Shown piece after piece: positions 35,201 to 46,379 of a stretch of DNA of 64,000 nt. The DNA comes from Cymodocea nodosa (lineage: Eukaryota; Streptophyta; Magnoliopsida; Alismatales; Cymodoceaceae). The notes under the pieces were generated by a model, which was given only the letters and a program-made list of their open reading frames with translations, did no database searches and was not told the origin of the DNA. How positions within the stretch are numbered: position 1 is the first letter of the stretch; each line of letters opens with the position of its first letter. Both the position numbers and the translations under genes were made by a program. Location: assembly GCA_036874045.1 (NCBI GenBank), contig CM072340.1, forward strand, positions 9,935,001 through 9,999,000, in the 5' to 3' direction.

Positions 35201-37233
35201 TTAAATTTTGCTAGTCCCTTAGTAAACTAAGATCTAACTAGTTGGTCTTGCTATAATGCTAGAATTAATTCTTCATTTTGTTTCTTCAAAATACATAAAT
35301 TAGATTACTATATAGATATTCTGTATTTTTCTGTAATCTATTTCAACATTGTTTTCTCCTCTTCAACCTACAAATATATTTAAAACATATGTAAATTACA
35401 TACAAAATATATTAGCATAACATAGGTGTTAATTATATTATCATTTTTTCTTCTTTTCAAACATCTGCTATCTTGAATTTTCCAATATGATTTCCAGAAT
35501 AAATTTCAACTACATACGAATCAAAACGCAACCAATTCAATGTGATTAAAACAAGTAGAATAATGAATTGTATCTTAAATAAAAAACTTGAAAAGTCTAT
35601 TCTAGATTCATACTTCAATAATCTTAGATAACAAAAAATATACTTGATTCAAAAGATTTCTGTATTTCACAAAACACTTTTATCTTTTCAGAACAGTATA
35701 TGCATATTTGTACTTTAAAAGTTAGTTTGAAAAGCTTGAATCATACAAGAGCTTTCTAGTGTACCCATGTATCGAGCTTTTAGTTAATAATCTCATATTT
35801 GATCAGGATCTTAGGTTGCCAAATTTAAAGAGTCCTTTTTCAGGTCAACAATCCTTACATAGCTATCTACTTAAGTACAAAAGGCTCGTGATCAAACAAG
35901 TCAATAAACTCTCAAAGTTTTTCTCTTTTTTCCTCTTTTTTTCTTTTCAACACAGTATATATACGTATTTCATTAATACAGATGCAATAAAACACAAATC
36001 TCATATAGTCATGCTTCTATTATTTATTGAAAATATGAATCCATATCAGTAAGCTCATACTTTTTCTCTAGTTTAATAAGATTTACACATAAATCATTCT
36101 ACAAGTTTAATAAATCAAATTAAATGTATCCTTGATCATATGTATTTCATTTAATCCAAAAGTCAACATTTCAGCTCTTTTAGGATTTCAAATAATTTAC
36201 TAAGTTTTAGCTAAGCATTTTGATTCCTTTTTAAAATCGTGAAACTATTAAACTCATAAAATTCAGCAAAAACATAAGATACTATCTCTAGATTTATATT
36301 AATAGTAAAATTTTGTAGCATTTTATATAAGATTCTAACATTCAAGCAGTTATAGAGCTTAAAAATCTTATAGTTTCAATTATCAAATAGTTATAGCAAA
36401 TTCATAAAAATTTTCAATTTCCACAAAACTTTTGCAGCACCATTCTAAGTCCTCTAATTAACAAAATTACTTGGATTTTAATCTAATTACCTCCCCCCCA
36501 TACCTACATTTTGCATTGTCCTCAATGTAGAAGATTTTACAGTAAACATAATAATTGTTAGTAGGCATGAATATTGTTTCATTGACTTAGCACCTAACTC
36601 AACAAATTTAATTCATTGAGTTAATGAATAACTCCACAAACTGAGTTTAAATGTATATTCAGGATAAGTAATCAATTATATACCCCTTTTTTGTATCTCC
36701 TTCAATATCTTCTGACTTTTGATTCTGAAAAACTTTTCATTCATAAATAAAAGTAGAATATATAACAAAATAACTACTTAACAACAAAACATAAATTGTT
36801 AAAATAGTGCCTTGTGTGGAACCCAAGCTCCTATGCCTTTGGTGGCTCACAAGCAAACCAGTTGGTTTCCCAGAATAGATACCAACAAATTGGATTGATA
36901 TTTTATTTTTCTTTTCTTTTTTCTAAAAATAAATGTAGAATACACACAACATTAAAAGCACAAAATCACAGTTTAAGAACATGATTGAAAAGTAGTAACA
37001 AATGGAATAAACGTGTCAGTCCAAGCAAACTTTTTAGGCATAATACTTCTTGCTATTAATTCTGTTTTAATGCAGTCTGTTTTCTTTTTTAACTTGTAAA
37101 CTTGTAGTATGTTATCAATACTAAATATAAGTGTATTACCATTAATAAATTAAAATGCAGAAAGAGATCCATTTCTGTTCCAAGATAATCTAGTTGTTTC
37201 TATTTCTACATATATTTCAATATATTCTTCTTC
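35201..37233 (-). mobile_element. G5 3' non-coding region, includes a block shared with Copia SIRE
   Basis: No ORF. About 35280-36330 aligns with the reverse complement of SIRE-1 about 5760-6830, and directly with SIRE-2 33190-33796. Shared blocks include ttagtttgaaaagcttgaat (35720), the tcaataaactctcaaag block (about 35901) and ttctacaagtttaat (about 36096). The block is bracketed by the two polypurine tracts. 36509-37233 follows the F-box stop and holds a dyad cluster (aactcaac...gttgagttaa... near 36590-36650). Confidence 0.75.
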
Positions 37234-38112
37234 CTACTTCCATTCATTTAGGTATTTCGCAATCCATATTTGAAATTTCATCAATTCATCCCACCATTTT
37301 ATCAGACATAAAGTAGGATCATCATATTCATTATACCACATTCCTAATTGAATTTTATCAAATTCTGAAGATGATGGTTTAGCTATATCACTCGGTATAG
37401 GTAATATTTCTATAAAGTTATCATCATAAATGTTTATGCTTACTTTGTATAAATCAGATCTAAATGCAACTGATATATTTGTCACTAAATATATATATCC
37501 ATCAAGTATGACATGTATGCTGTTAATTAAAGTTTTCTGTCTTAGATATCTCATAGTATTTTCAGTCCAAGATCTATTCAGAAAATTATACACACTTAAA
37601 CATAAATCTTCATCCCAATTTCCAATTGGTCTCCAGTAATACAATTTTTTAGGAATGGTCAAATTTTTATTAGAAAATTTTAAAGTTGACCCACAATTTT
37701 CAGTTGGTACTTCATATCTATTAGACCTTCCAATATTCCATTCTTCTCTAGTGATAAGATTTCTAATCAAAATATTGGGTAATAGAATTGCATACCTTGG
37801 TTTGGTTTTATAAATAATTAATCCTTCATCTATTCCCATAATATGATCTATTCCTTCTAATGTATTGGGTGGAATTCTAGTAGTTTCTTCCATATTCAGA
37901 TATTCATAGCTAATTGAACTACGATTAAATGACTTCCATAAAAATCCATCTCTAATCTTAGTCATTTTTGCAACTTGTAGTCTATGAAAATATTTTTCAC
38001 TAACATAGTCTTTAATTTCCTTTGATACACAACACAATCTGCATAGATCTTTAGTTGACAGGTTACTCAGTACTTCCCTTAGTGCATCCAATGGTAATTT
38101 CACCAATTCCAT
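37234..38112 (-). CDS. F-box protein with F-box-associated-like C-terminus, inside Gypsy G5
   Basis: The open frame gives 292 residues from the ATG at 38112 (MELVKLPLDALREVL). The frame extends upstream to an ATG at 38166, but those 18 residues are hydrophobic and do not resemble F-box protein starts. Residues about 5-45 form an F-box: LPLDALREVLSNL, then STKDLCRLCCVSKEIKD and a YF. F-box proteins bind SKP1 and recruit targets to SCF ubiquitin ligases. The rest resembles the plant F-box-associated domain only loosely (LLPNILIRNLITREEWNI; LSVYNFLNRSWTEN; DGYIYLVTNISVAF). No kelch or LRR repeats were seen. On the minus strand it lies between capsid gag and the polypurine tract and LTR of G5, in the same direction. 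It is AT-rich like its neighbours and shows no in-frame stop, unlike the parts around it. No introns are evident, which fits capture through RNA or an intronless family member. Confidence 0.8.
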   Translation of the reverse strand: MELVKLPLDALREVLSNLSTKDLCRLCCVSKEIKDYVSEKYFHRLQVAKMTKIRDGFLWKSFNRSSISYEYLNMEETTRIPPNTLEGIDHIMGIDEGLIIYKTKPRYAILLPNILIRNLITREEWNIGRSNRYEVPTENCGSTLKFSNKNLTIPKKLYYWRPIGNWDEDLCLSVYNFLNRSWTENTMRYLRQKTLINSIHVILDGYIYLVTNISVAFRSDLYKVSINIYDDNFIEILPIPSDIAKPSSSEFDKIQLGMWYNEYDDPTLCLIKWWDELMKFQIWIAKYLNEWK

Positions 38113-38330
38113 CTGTTGTGATTCTATATAACATAAACAAAAATTTAATAAAGATAAAATTAACATAGCTACTTACTTACCCTCGTAGAGTTAGGTCATA
38201 ACTCAACAGACTAAGTTCGTTGAGTTAAGTAATAACTCTATGATATTACTAACTATAATTAAATTTATATATATATATCTTTTTCTACTTACTATAGTAT
38301 ACATAATTGTTTTAGTTATATTGTTTCATT
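38113..38330 (-). promoter_or_regulatory. Spacer before the F-box ORF with dyad motifs and AT-rich TATA-like run
   Basis: The dyad TAACTCAACGAAC...GTTGAGTTA (minus reading) lies at about 38195-38235, and a TATATATATATAAAT run (minus) at about 38264-38279. This resembles the layout upstream of the other 3' ORFs (7029-7250, 55930-56471). A promoter role is inferred. Confidence 0.35.
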
Positions 38331-39345
38331 CAGCTTCCCTCCCATTAGAGGTATCAATTTCATTAATAGTTTTGTTGACAGGGTTAGGCACTACTTGCAT
38401 TGGCAATCCTCCTGTAGGTCTAACTTCTATTGATTCCTTTTGTCTAGGGGGAAATTTCTATTCATATTTTGATTTTGAATGGCAGTATTTCCAAATACAA
38501 GATCTAGACGATTGTTTAATTATTGAATTATCTTTTCTAACTTCTCTATTCTAGATCCTTGTTCAATTAATGCTTCATAACTTATATTTTTATCATTTAT
38601 ATTTTCTCCTCCCTGGAAATTGTTATTTCTCCAAGATAGATACGAGTGATTTCTCCAATTAGGGTTATAAGAATTTCCAAAGTTATATTTCTGGTTTCTA
38701 GCATAAATAATATCTAAGTCATCAACGTTTGCATTCTTTTCTACTAGTTTTTGATTTAATGATAACACTTTAATTTTCTTTGTTAATTCAGTTAATTTAA
38801 CTTCAAGCATAGTGCTTGAATCTATTTCATGCATTCACCTTGGCAATATTCTTTTATCTGTAATAGCTTCAACTAAATTTTCCCACTATGCAGTTCTTTT
38901 TGCAAAGTTTTCTAAGTATGCCCATGCTTCTTCACTACATAGTTTTAAAAATCCATTATGACAAGTAGATTCTAATAAAGATTTTGTTGAAACATCTATG
39001 CCTTGTTTTTGGCTACACATTAATATTTCCTTTTTCTTTTTAATCGTTTGATGTGTTGGATAATATTTTTCTAGAAAAACAGAGCAAAATTCAGTCCATG
39101 CAGAAATTGAATCAGGCGACAAATATAACCATCTCTTAGCTATGTCTTTTAAAGAAAAATGGATATATCTAAGTTTAATAGCATCAATACTCATGTTCGG
39201 CATTTTCATCATTTGACAAACTTTGTTAAATTCTCTAAGGAAATAATAATCATCTTCTCTTTCTAATCCATGAAAGTGTGGCAATTGACTAATATAATTA
39301 GATTTTAGTTCAAACCTATTGTTCAAGCTTTAATTTTGCCCATTT
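38330..39345 (-). mobile_element. gag: G5 capsid-type gag region
   Basis: The capsid domain is 39326-38886: FELKSNYISQLPHFHGLERE, then REFNKVCQMMKMPNMS, IKLRYIHFSLKDIAKRWLY and EFCSVFLEKYYPTHQTIKK. This is the Retrotrans_gag fold as seen in Athila. Behind it come YNPNWRNHSYLSW (about 38640-38690) and a coiled-coil-like end. No zinc knuckle and no LRSG-protease segment follow, unlike a usual Athila gag-pol. Nearly identical capsid sequence occurs at 56472-56629 and 63622-64000. Broken; few breaks. Confidence 0.85.
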
Positions 39346-39525
39346 TTAATGAATTTTATAAGTAATTTTGCATGATATTATCTATCTATGATGGATAAAT
39401 GATATTAATTATGGGAAATATAAGTCTTGAAATATAGTGCAATATAGAAATTTAATTAACAAGTGCATCCCCCATTGGATATAATTTTACATAGAACTCA
39501 TTGATTTTATTTTAAATGTCTTATG
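39346..39525. other. Unassigned sequence between G5 and G1
   Basis: AT-rich, with a lone tgcatcccccattgg tract near 39472 that could be a reversed polypurine tract. Nothing else recognised. Confidence 0.3.
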
Positions 39526-40921
39526 TTGGCTAACATCTCTTGGAGTTCAATTTCCATTAATTGTAGGTAACACACATATGGAAGGAGCTTAATGCAAAAG
39601 ACCAAAAGAAGATGTAAAGAATCAAAGTTGGTGGACTAAACTTTAAAGAAGAGGACATGCCAACACCTCATTGGCTCCCTTAGATCTATGGACTCTCATT
39701 GGAGGGTGATACATTCGATGTTGGAACGTTGGTGGAAACGCGCGAGAGATGCACGCACGAGAGACGTACGTGGGAGGAAATCCGTTTGCTCGATGGAGAT
39801 ATTTATTTAAGGCCACGTGAAGGAAATACGCGAGATGGGATATGCAAGTGAGAGTCCGGCCATTTGGTGAAGACGCGTGCAAAGGAAGTACGCGAGAGGT
39901 GGAGATGCGGCTGAGAACACAAGCATTCTTGTGGGAGTGAAAGCTCTTCCTAAGCTCCCTAGTAAAGCTCCATTGTGCAAGTTCCTCTACGAAAGATTTT
40001 AAGAGCTCACCAAGGTAGTGACAGCCCTTGGAAAGTTTGTTTTCTTGTAGTAGAGGAAAGCTAGAAGTGTTTGGTAGAGATACACTTCTTGTTTATGATG
40101 TCTCAGTTAGGATTAAATGTGTGTTCAAGTTCAATTACTACATTGTTCTCTTAATTTCATTTTGTATTCACTTGATTAGTTGGGACCATAGATAGGGCTT
40201 CCATAAGAGTGGTCGACACCTATGTATGGTATACTTGGCACATATGAATGTGAAGTGTTGATTAAAGGAGAAGAAGAGGAGTATAAGAACTTGGAAGTAT
40301 ATTGTGTTGAAATTCTTTTAAATGAAGAACCTCTCATTTATCTTAGTTGTTAATTTTAATTTTAGTAGTTAGTTGAGTTTGTTATCTCTTATATTGATCA
40401 CCTTTTTTCATAAATCAAATCCACAAAGAATTCCAAGTACAAGTACAAGTAGTATAGTATAGTTTTTTTTTTAGCTAGATTAGCAAGTAGTTTAGTTGCA
40501 TGCATTTAGTATAAATTAGAATAGAGTAGCATAGTATATTGAACCTTCATATTTTACTTTTCCCTCAATTTTTGTGCATTGATATCACATCTGATCTCAC
40601 ATGGAAGTGGAGTGGATTTCATGCTTGAATGGCTTCATAGATTTACAAGTTAAAGATTGATTCACATCACCATTTTCCACTACACATTACCTTGAAACTA
40701 CATGATTTGTGAGCTTGTGTTATTTTTGATGATTCTACATTCGCATCTCATTAATTTACTGAAGTATAACTAAGAGCTTAAAGAGCAAAGTTGAGTAATA
40801 ATTGATTAAGTCATAAACACAATCCTTGTGGAAGAATGACCTGTATTTGCCATGTACACCAAAGGAACTATGCACTTGCAATAAAGCTTGAGCTAAAAAT
40901 ATAGCTCAACAAGTTTTTGGC
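39526..40921 (+). repeat. Probable 5' LTR of G1 (start uncertain)
   Basis: The end (40921) precedes the primer site by six bases with the same ...aacaagttttt context as G2. A gacctgtatttgcc box near 40839 matches the tcgacctgtacttgc box of the G2 LTR and of the reversed LTR at 41255-43360. The start TGTTGGCTAACATC at 39526 is a guess from the TG end rule. GC-rich leader-like sequence fills 39700-40000. Confidence 0.45.
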
Positions 40922-40927
40922 ACTGTT

Positions 40928-40945
40928 GCCAGGGATTGGCAATTT
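40928..40945 (+). other. Asp-tRNA primer binding site of G1
   Basis: TGGCACTGTTGCCAGGGA matches the Athila/Tat-type site TGGCGCCGTTGCCGGGGA at 15 of 18 positions. Confidence 0.85.
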
Positions 40946-41039
40946 GGCTTAGTTTATTTTTACCATATTTGAAGTTCTTAGTTGGTTGTTTGATAAATTT
41001 TCATAAACATATCTTTCTTGTGCTTAGTTGTGAATTTTA

Positions 41040-41254
41040 TTGCTTCAATTTCTTGCAAGTATGTCAAATTTTCATCATGATGATCCTTTTAAGTTTATAA
41101 ATAATTTTTTATCTGAAAGTGTTTGTTCTTATTACCATGTAAAAGGTCATGATGAAAGCATATGTACTAGCAAGTTATTTAATATAAAAATTCAACTAGT
41201 AGAAGAAACAACTCATGTTAGTGATGAATGTAATGCTTTTATGTATTATTAAAT
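41040..41254 (+). mobile_element. gag: G1 nucleocapsid-like fragment
   Basis: This short frame starts 95 bases after the primer site. It has a knuckle-like CSYYHVKGHDESIC aligned with CEFCNLEGHDISDC of G2 (49370). It continues in sense after the inserted LTR at about 43365. Confidence 0.6.
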
Positions 41255-43360
41255 TAATGGCAAAAGCGAAAATTTTACATTTATAACCACAAGCGCATGG
41301 TGCCTATTGTAATAAGCATGTGCAAGTACAGGTCGAATCCATAAGGAGTTTGTCTTAAATAATTTTTATTAAAATGATTATCTGATTAAATATCCACATT
41401 AAACTAACTCATAATTAAACTCTAATTACTTAATATTAATATACAAAATTCGTAGCATAATTAAGGTTTATAAGATTACCCCAAAATCCAATTAATTCTT
41501 AAGTTATGATAAGATATTCAAGAAATCAATGAGTATCAATCCTGGAATCACAGAATTTATGCTCGACTTTTAACTCTAATAACTTCCAACTTGAATGTTT
41601 AAAAATCTAGAATAAATAACGGTTGGAAAGATCCTCAGAATATCTTTAAAATGGCAGTGATTTCATGGATTAACTCAAATTAAAACGCTGGCAATATCTT
41701 ATTTAAGAAAGGGGTGCAGACGGTTATGGAAACTTTCCAAAAACGCACCTTCGGTGAAAAAATCAAATCTCCATCAAATCTTTATGAAATGATATGAAAT
41801 AAGCATGCCTTGAAAGTCGATCCATTACACTAACAAGGAAAATTTACAGAACTGAATTCTACAAAATACATGATGCAAGCACAGCACAGGCGTCGAGCTC
41901 AAAACTAGCACTTGTTAGAGACTCAAAACCGCTGATACCTTTACAAAATAAAATCAAAAATCTTCGGAAAACATTCTAAAAAATTCTAAAACTTTGTAAA
42001 CTTGTTCTACACTCATTATACTTACAAAATGAAATAAAAAAAAGAATTTAGAGATGATGAACAAGTGGATACAATTTGAACAAAAACTACTAATAATCTT
42101 GCCTTCTAAGAAACGAAAAACTGCCTTCACAATTCACATCAACACATTCATTCACACTATACATATGATATGAACTCAATTCTTATATCAATTAACATCA
42201 AAAAAATATATGATCTTTAATTTAGAACATTTGAAACAAAGATTTATGCATAGACTTTCGTTCTTCCAAATACTCAAACTATACTCATACATATAAAATT
42301 GTAAAACATGAAAACTAGTATGAGGATCTCTCCTTTCCATCATACCTTTTAATCTTCCACATTTCTTCAAGCAAGAACTCCCTAAAGTCCTTGAAATTGA
42401 TGCTCCATAGGGCTGTCACCACCTGTCGCACGTCCAAGTGAAGCTTCTAGGGTTGCTTGAAGAAGAATGGTGCACGTCCTCAAGATCTTGCCTCCAAGAC
42501 CCACAACTTCGGCTTCCACGTCTAAGGATGGTGCTTCCGATGACTCAACCCTGAAGATCCTAACCTTTTGCTCTACTCCAAATCAGTCACACAAGCCTCC
42601 CAATCCACCAAGATCAACGCCCAAGGAGATCCTAACGTATGGCCATCTAAATTGAAGAGAAGGTGTCTTCTAGGAAGAGTGGAAGACGCCAAGGCTCACC
42701 ATTCTTGAAGGGAGCTTGTTCAAGATCAAGGGGAAGATGGGACTTTCCGGATGGAGATGCTAGAATGGCTGGAACTGCCAGCTACAATTTGTTGGAAGAG
42801 GAGGAGATAACCTAGGATTGAGTGGTCAAACACTTTAAATAGTCTAGGCTTTTGTTGCTTGATCTCCAATAAGTTGCATCCAATGGCCCACATTTTTTCC
42901 TCTTTAATCCATCTTGATTTCATGATTTATTGACCTATAAAACTCAAAACCAAGTTGGATGCACATATACATTGAATATAAATCATATGATGAAAATATA
43001 GTATACATGTATGCATGATTTGCCATATATGGAAAGTTGCCAAATTAGGAAGGTTTTGGTCCACAACTTTTTCACATGTGCATACATGAATTACTTAAAG
43101 TTCTTTAGTTTAACATCATATTTAAGTGATTTGGCAATCATACAATGTATATAAAGTCATATATTGAAGAATTATAAAAATCATGTCTAAAACAAGGGCT
43201 ATTGACTAGGTGTTTAATTGATTAAGGATAAATTTGTACATTATCAACTATTTAATCCCTAATTCATGCATATGTCTAAAAATATGATTTTCATGTAATC
43301 CTTTATAAGAACATATATAATGATGACTTATAATCCTTAATATGCATGAATTAACATATA
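41255..43360 (-). repeat. Reversed, probably solo, LTR inside G1
   Basis: The reverse complement carries the gattcgacctgtacttgcac box (about 41313-41332) that lies near LTR ends in G1 and G2, here about 60 bases from the left edge. The sequence is otherwise unrelated to the other LTRs, lacks coding parts and has a GC-richer block at 42400-42800. It separates the nucleocapsid piece from the protease region of G1. Exact ends and duplication were not resolved. Confidence 0.5.
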
Positions 43361-43364
43361 TAAA

Positions 43365-44520
43365 ATGCACAAATTGATACTTTACAATGAATATGATGTC
43401 TTGCATGATGCTAGTGAATTTTCTTATGATTTTGATATGCATAAATCTCAGATTGATGATAGAAATGATGTTCTTGATTGGTATCAAGTTAGTAGTAGTT
43501 CTATAGAAGAGTCCATGAGGAATATAGAGAGAACCATAGAGTTAGGAGATAGCTATTATGTTGCCACTAAGCTCCTACAACAAAAAGAAGATGTAATCGT
43601 CATAGATGACGAAGAAGACTCTAATGTAGATGAAAACATGAATTTAATCTTAAGATCTGGAAAAACCATAGAAAGAAACATATTAGAACATGAAAGTGAA
43701 GAAAAACAAAGTGAAGAAAATGTAGATGAAAAGGAAGAAAATATTTTGACAAGTGAAGAACATAAAGATGTAGTACTAGAACATGAAGGAGTTGAACTTG
43801 AAAAATGTCTAATGGATGAAACTAATGAAGAATTAATTGAAGAAAAGCTTGTTATAGACTTAAAAAAGGATAAAAAGAAAGAAGAAACATCTGAAAATAT
43901 GAACAACAATCCACCATTTCCTAGTCGACTTGACAACAACAAAGAAAATGAAGAAAATGAAGCTATAAGAACCATATTTGAGAAAATCAATGTTAATATA
44001 CCTATGTTAGAATTAATTAGAAAAATTCCAGCATATGGGAGGGTGCTTAAAAACCTTTGTACCAAGCATAGGAAACCAAAAAAAAATTAAGTAAGCAAGT
44101 TTGTTTAACTGAGTTAAGTAGCTCAATGTTGCTTGATAGTTTAACTAAAAAATTCAATGATCCTGGTGTTCCTCTAATAACTTGCTTAATAGGGAATGTT
44201 TTAATTGAAAAGGTGTTATTAGACCTTGGTGCAGGAGTTAACATGATGCCTAAGCACTTATATGAACATTTGGGAATCACAGGAATTAAGAAAACTAGAA
44301 CACTAATTAAACTAATTGATAGATCATATAGGAGTCCCATGGGTATCGTAGAGGATGTCTTAATTAAAATTGAAGATTTTATATACCAGTCGACTTTATC
44401 ATTTTAGAAACCAATACATCAACTTGTGAACCAAATGAATTTACTTTGATCCTAGGGAGACCATTCTTAGCAACTATTAGTGCCCACATTAATTGCAAAA
44501 TGGTAAAATGTCAATCTCCT
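43365..44520 (+). mobile_element. pol: G1 gag C-terminal part and protease
   Basis: There is an acidic Glu/Lys-rich segment, the Athila hallmark NLILRSGKTIE (about 43643-43670), a hydrophobic FEKINVNIPMLELIRKIPAY segment, and the protease region LDLGAGVNMMPKHLYEHLG (about 44219-44277), where D-L-G-A stands for the usual D-S-G-A. Confidence 0.85.
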
Positions 44521-44779
44521 TTAACAATAAGGTGATATCATTGAACATTTTTAAAAGAGATAGGACTATAAACCATCAAGTAGATGACAATATTAGTGTA
44601 AGCATTTCTGAATTATTTGAAGAAACTGATGAAAATAGTAGTAATGAAGAAGAACATAGTGTTGAAATTTGCTTTATAGATGTTCAAGATAATCTAGAAC
44701 ACAAGGCACATTTACAAGAGAATAGTAGTGAGCATGAAATGAATAATGACTTGATTTCAGAAGCTAAGGAAAGGACTCA

Positions 44780-45570
44780 ATTAAAATCACTTCCACAAAA
44801 TTTGAAGTATGCATTTATAGATAAGCAAAATGAATATCCTGTCATAATTGGAGCCAACTTAACTCGAAGCCTAGAAGAAAAATTAATGAAATTATTAAGT
44901 AAACACAAAGGAGCTCTTGGTTGGCAATTGAGTGATATTATAGGAGTTAGTCCCACTATAGTTGAACATAGAATTATCCTAGAAGATGAGAACTATGCCT
45001 TTAGAGAACCTCAACGTAGATTGAATCCCCAAATGAGTGAGGTGGTAAAGAAGGAGATAGTTAAATGGCTTGACAATGGCATTATATACCTTATTAGTGA
45101 TAGTAGGTGGGTAAGCCCTGTGCATGTAGTACCTAAGAAATCGGGCTTTATAGTAGTTGAAAATCAAGATCATGAGTTAGTGCCTACTAGAATAAAAACC
45201 AGTTGGAGGGTATGTATTGATTATCATAAATTGAATTTAGCAACTCGTAAAGATCATTTCCCATTACCATTTGTTGATCAAATGCTAGAAAGGTTAGCTG
45301 GACATGAATTTTATTGTTTTCTTGATGGATACTTTGGGTACAACTAAATACCCATAATCTCTGAGGATCAAGAAAAGACTACTTTCACTTGTCCAAGCGG
45401 AACCTATGCTTTTAGGTGTATGCCTTTCGGTTTATGTAATGCTCCTACAACATTTCAAAGATGTATGGCAAGAATTTTTTATGATATGAATGAAAATTTT
45501 TTAGAAATTTCATGGATGACTTTTCTGTCTTTGGCAAAAATTTTGATAGTTGTTTACATCATTTAGATAT
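44780..45570 (+). mobile_element. pol: G1 reverse transcriptase part
   Basis: The sequence has SPVHVVPKKSG, WRVCIDYHKLNLATRKDHFP, MPFGLCNAPTTFQRCM and MDDFSVFG, the RT motifs of Athila-like Gypsy, in order. Confidence 0.9.
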
Positions 45571-45599
45571 GGTTTTGCAAAGATGTGTTGAAAAGAACT

Positions 45600-46330
45600 T
45601 TATTTTAAATTGGGAAAAGTGCCATTTCATGGTGAATGAAGGCATAGTTCTTGGGCATGTAATATCTAATAGAGGGATTGAGGTGGATAAGGCAAAAATT
45701 GACGCTATATCTCATTTGCAGCCACCTAAATCTGTTAAGGAGGTTAGAAGCTATTTAGGACATGCTGGTTTTTATCGAAGATTTATTCATGATTTTAGCA
45801 AGATAGCAAGACCTATAACTAATTTACTTGCAAAATATTCTGAGTTTATTTTTGATGAACATTGTCTTGCTGCTTTTAATCAACTTAAGCATGCATTAAT
45901 ATCTCCTCCTATAATCAATGCCCCAATATGGGATTATCCTTTTGAAATTATGTGTGATGCCTCCAATTATGCAGTAGGTGTAGTACTTGGGCAAATAATT
46001 GATAAGAAACATCATGTCATATGCTATGCTAGTAAAACTTTGAATGAAGCTCAAGTAAATTATACTACCATAGAAAAATAATTTCTTGCTATTGTTTTTG
46101 CTCTAGATAAATTTAGACCATATTTAGTTTGTAATCAAGTTATTGTGCATACTGATCATGCAGCCATTAAACATTTGATGAGTAAAAAAGATGCAAAACC
46201 AAGATTAATTCGATGGGTTTTATTGTTGCAAGAATTTAACATAGAGATTAAAGATAAGGTTGGAAAAGAAAATTTAGTTGCTGATCACCTCTCTAGATTA
46301 GAAAATATTCCAACATGCAATAATGTGATT
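45600..46330 (+). mobile_element. pol: G1 RT end and RNase H
   Basis: The thumb region VRSYLGHAGFYRRFIHDFSK is followed by [48 protein letters not shown] and [14 protein letters not shown], the Gypsy RNase H motifs. Confidence 0.9.
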
Positions 46331-46379
46331 AATGAAAAGTTTCCTGATGAGAGTTTATTTCTAATTGGTAAGTTACCTT

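Larger units (their letters stand above)
33797..39345 (-). mobile_element. Gypsy G5: partial Athila-like element with capsid gag, F-box ORF and 3' LTR
   Basis: In minus-strand order: capsid-type gag (39345-38330), spacer, F-box ORF (38112-37234), spacer with one polypurine tract near 36490, about 1 kb related to the SIRE spacer, a second polypurine tract (35189-35200), then the 3' LTR. The LTR belongs to the same family as the G2 5' LTR. No protease, RT or integrase lies between gag and LTR. Its outer ends abut SIRE-2 on one side and the G1 region on the other. Confidence 0.8.

Noticed and set aside
36100-37230. Host 3' UTR and gene flank around the F-box
   Set aside because: Dyad motifs, the polypurine tracts and the Copia-like block point to element DNA, though no independent copy in the window proves it.
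39643-39882. 79-codon minus frame in a GC-rich block
   Set aside because: It lies in the leader-like part of the probable G1 LTR and is not conserved elsewhere in the window.
43556-44065. Ser/Phe-rich 169-codon minus-strand frame
   Set aside because: It mirrors the Glu/Lys/Asp-rich gag C-terminal frame of G1 on the plus strand; serine and phenylalanine codons are the usual shadow of GAA/AAA-rich coding.
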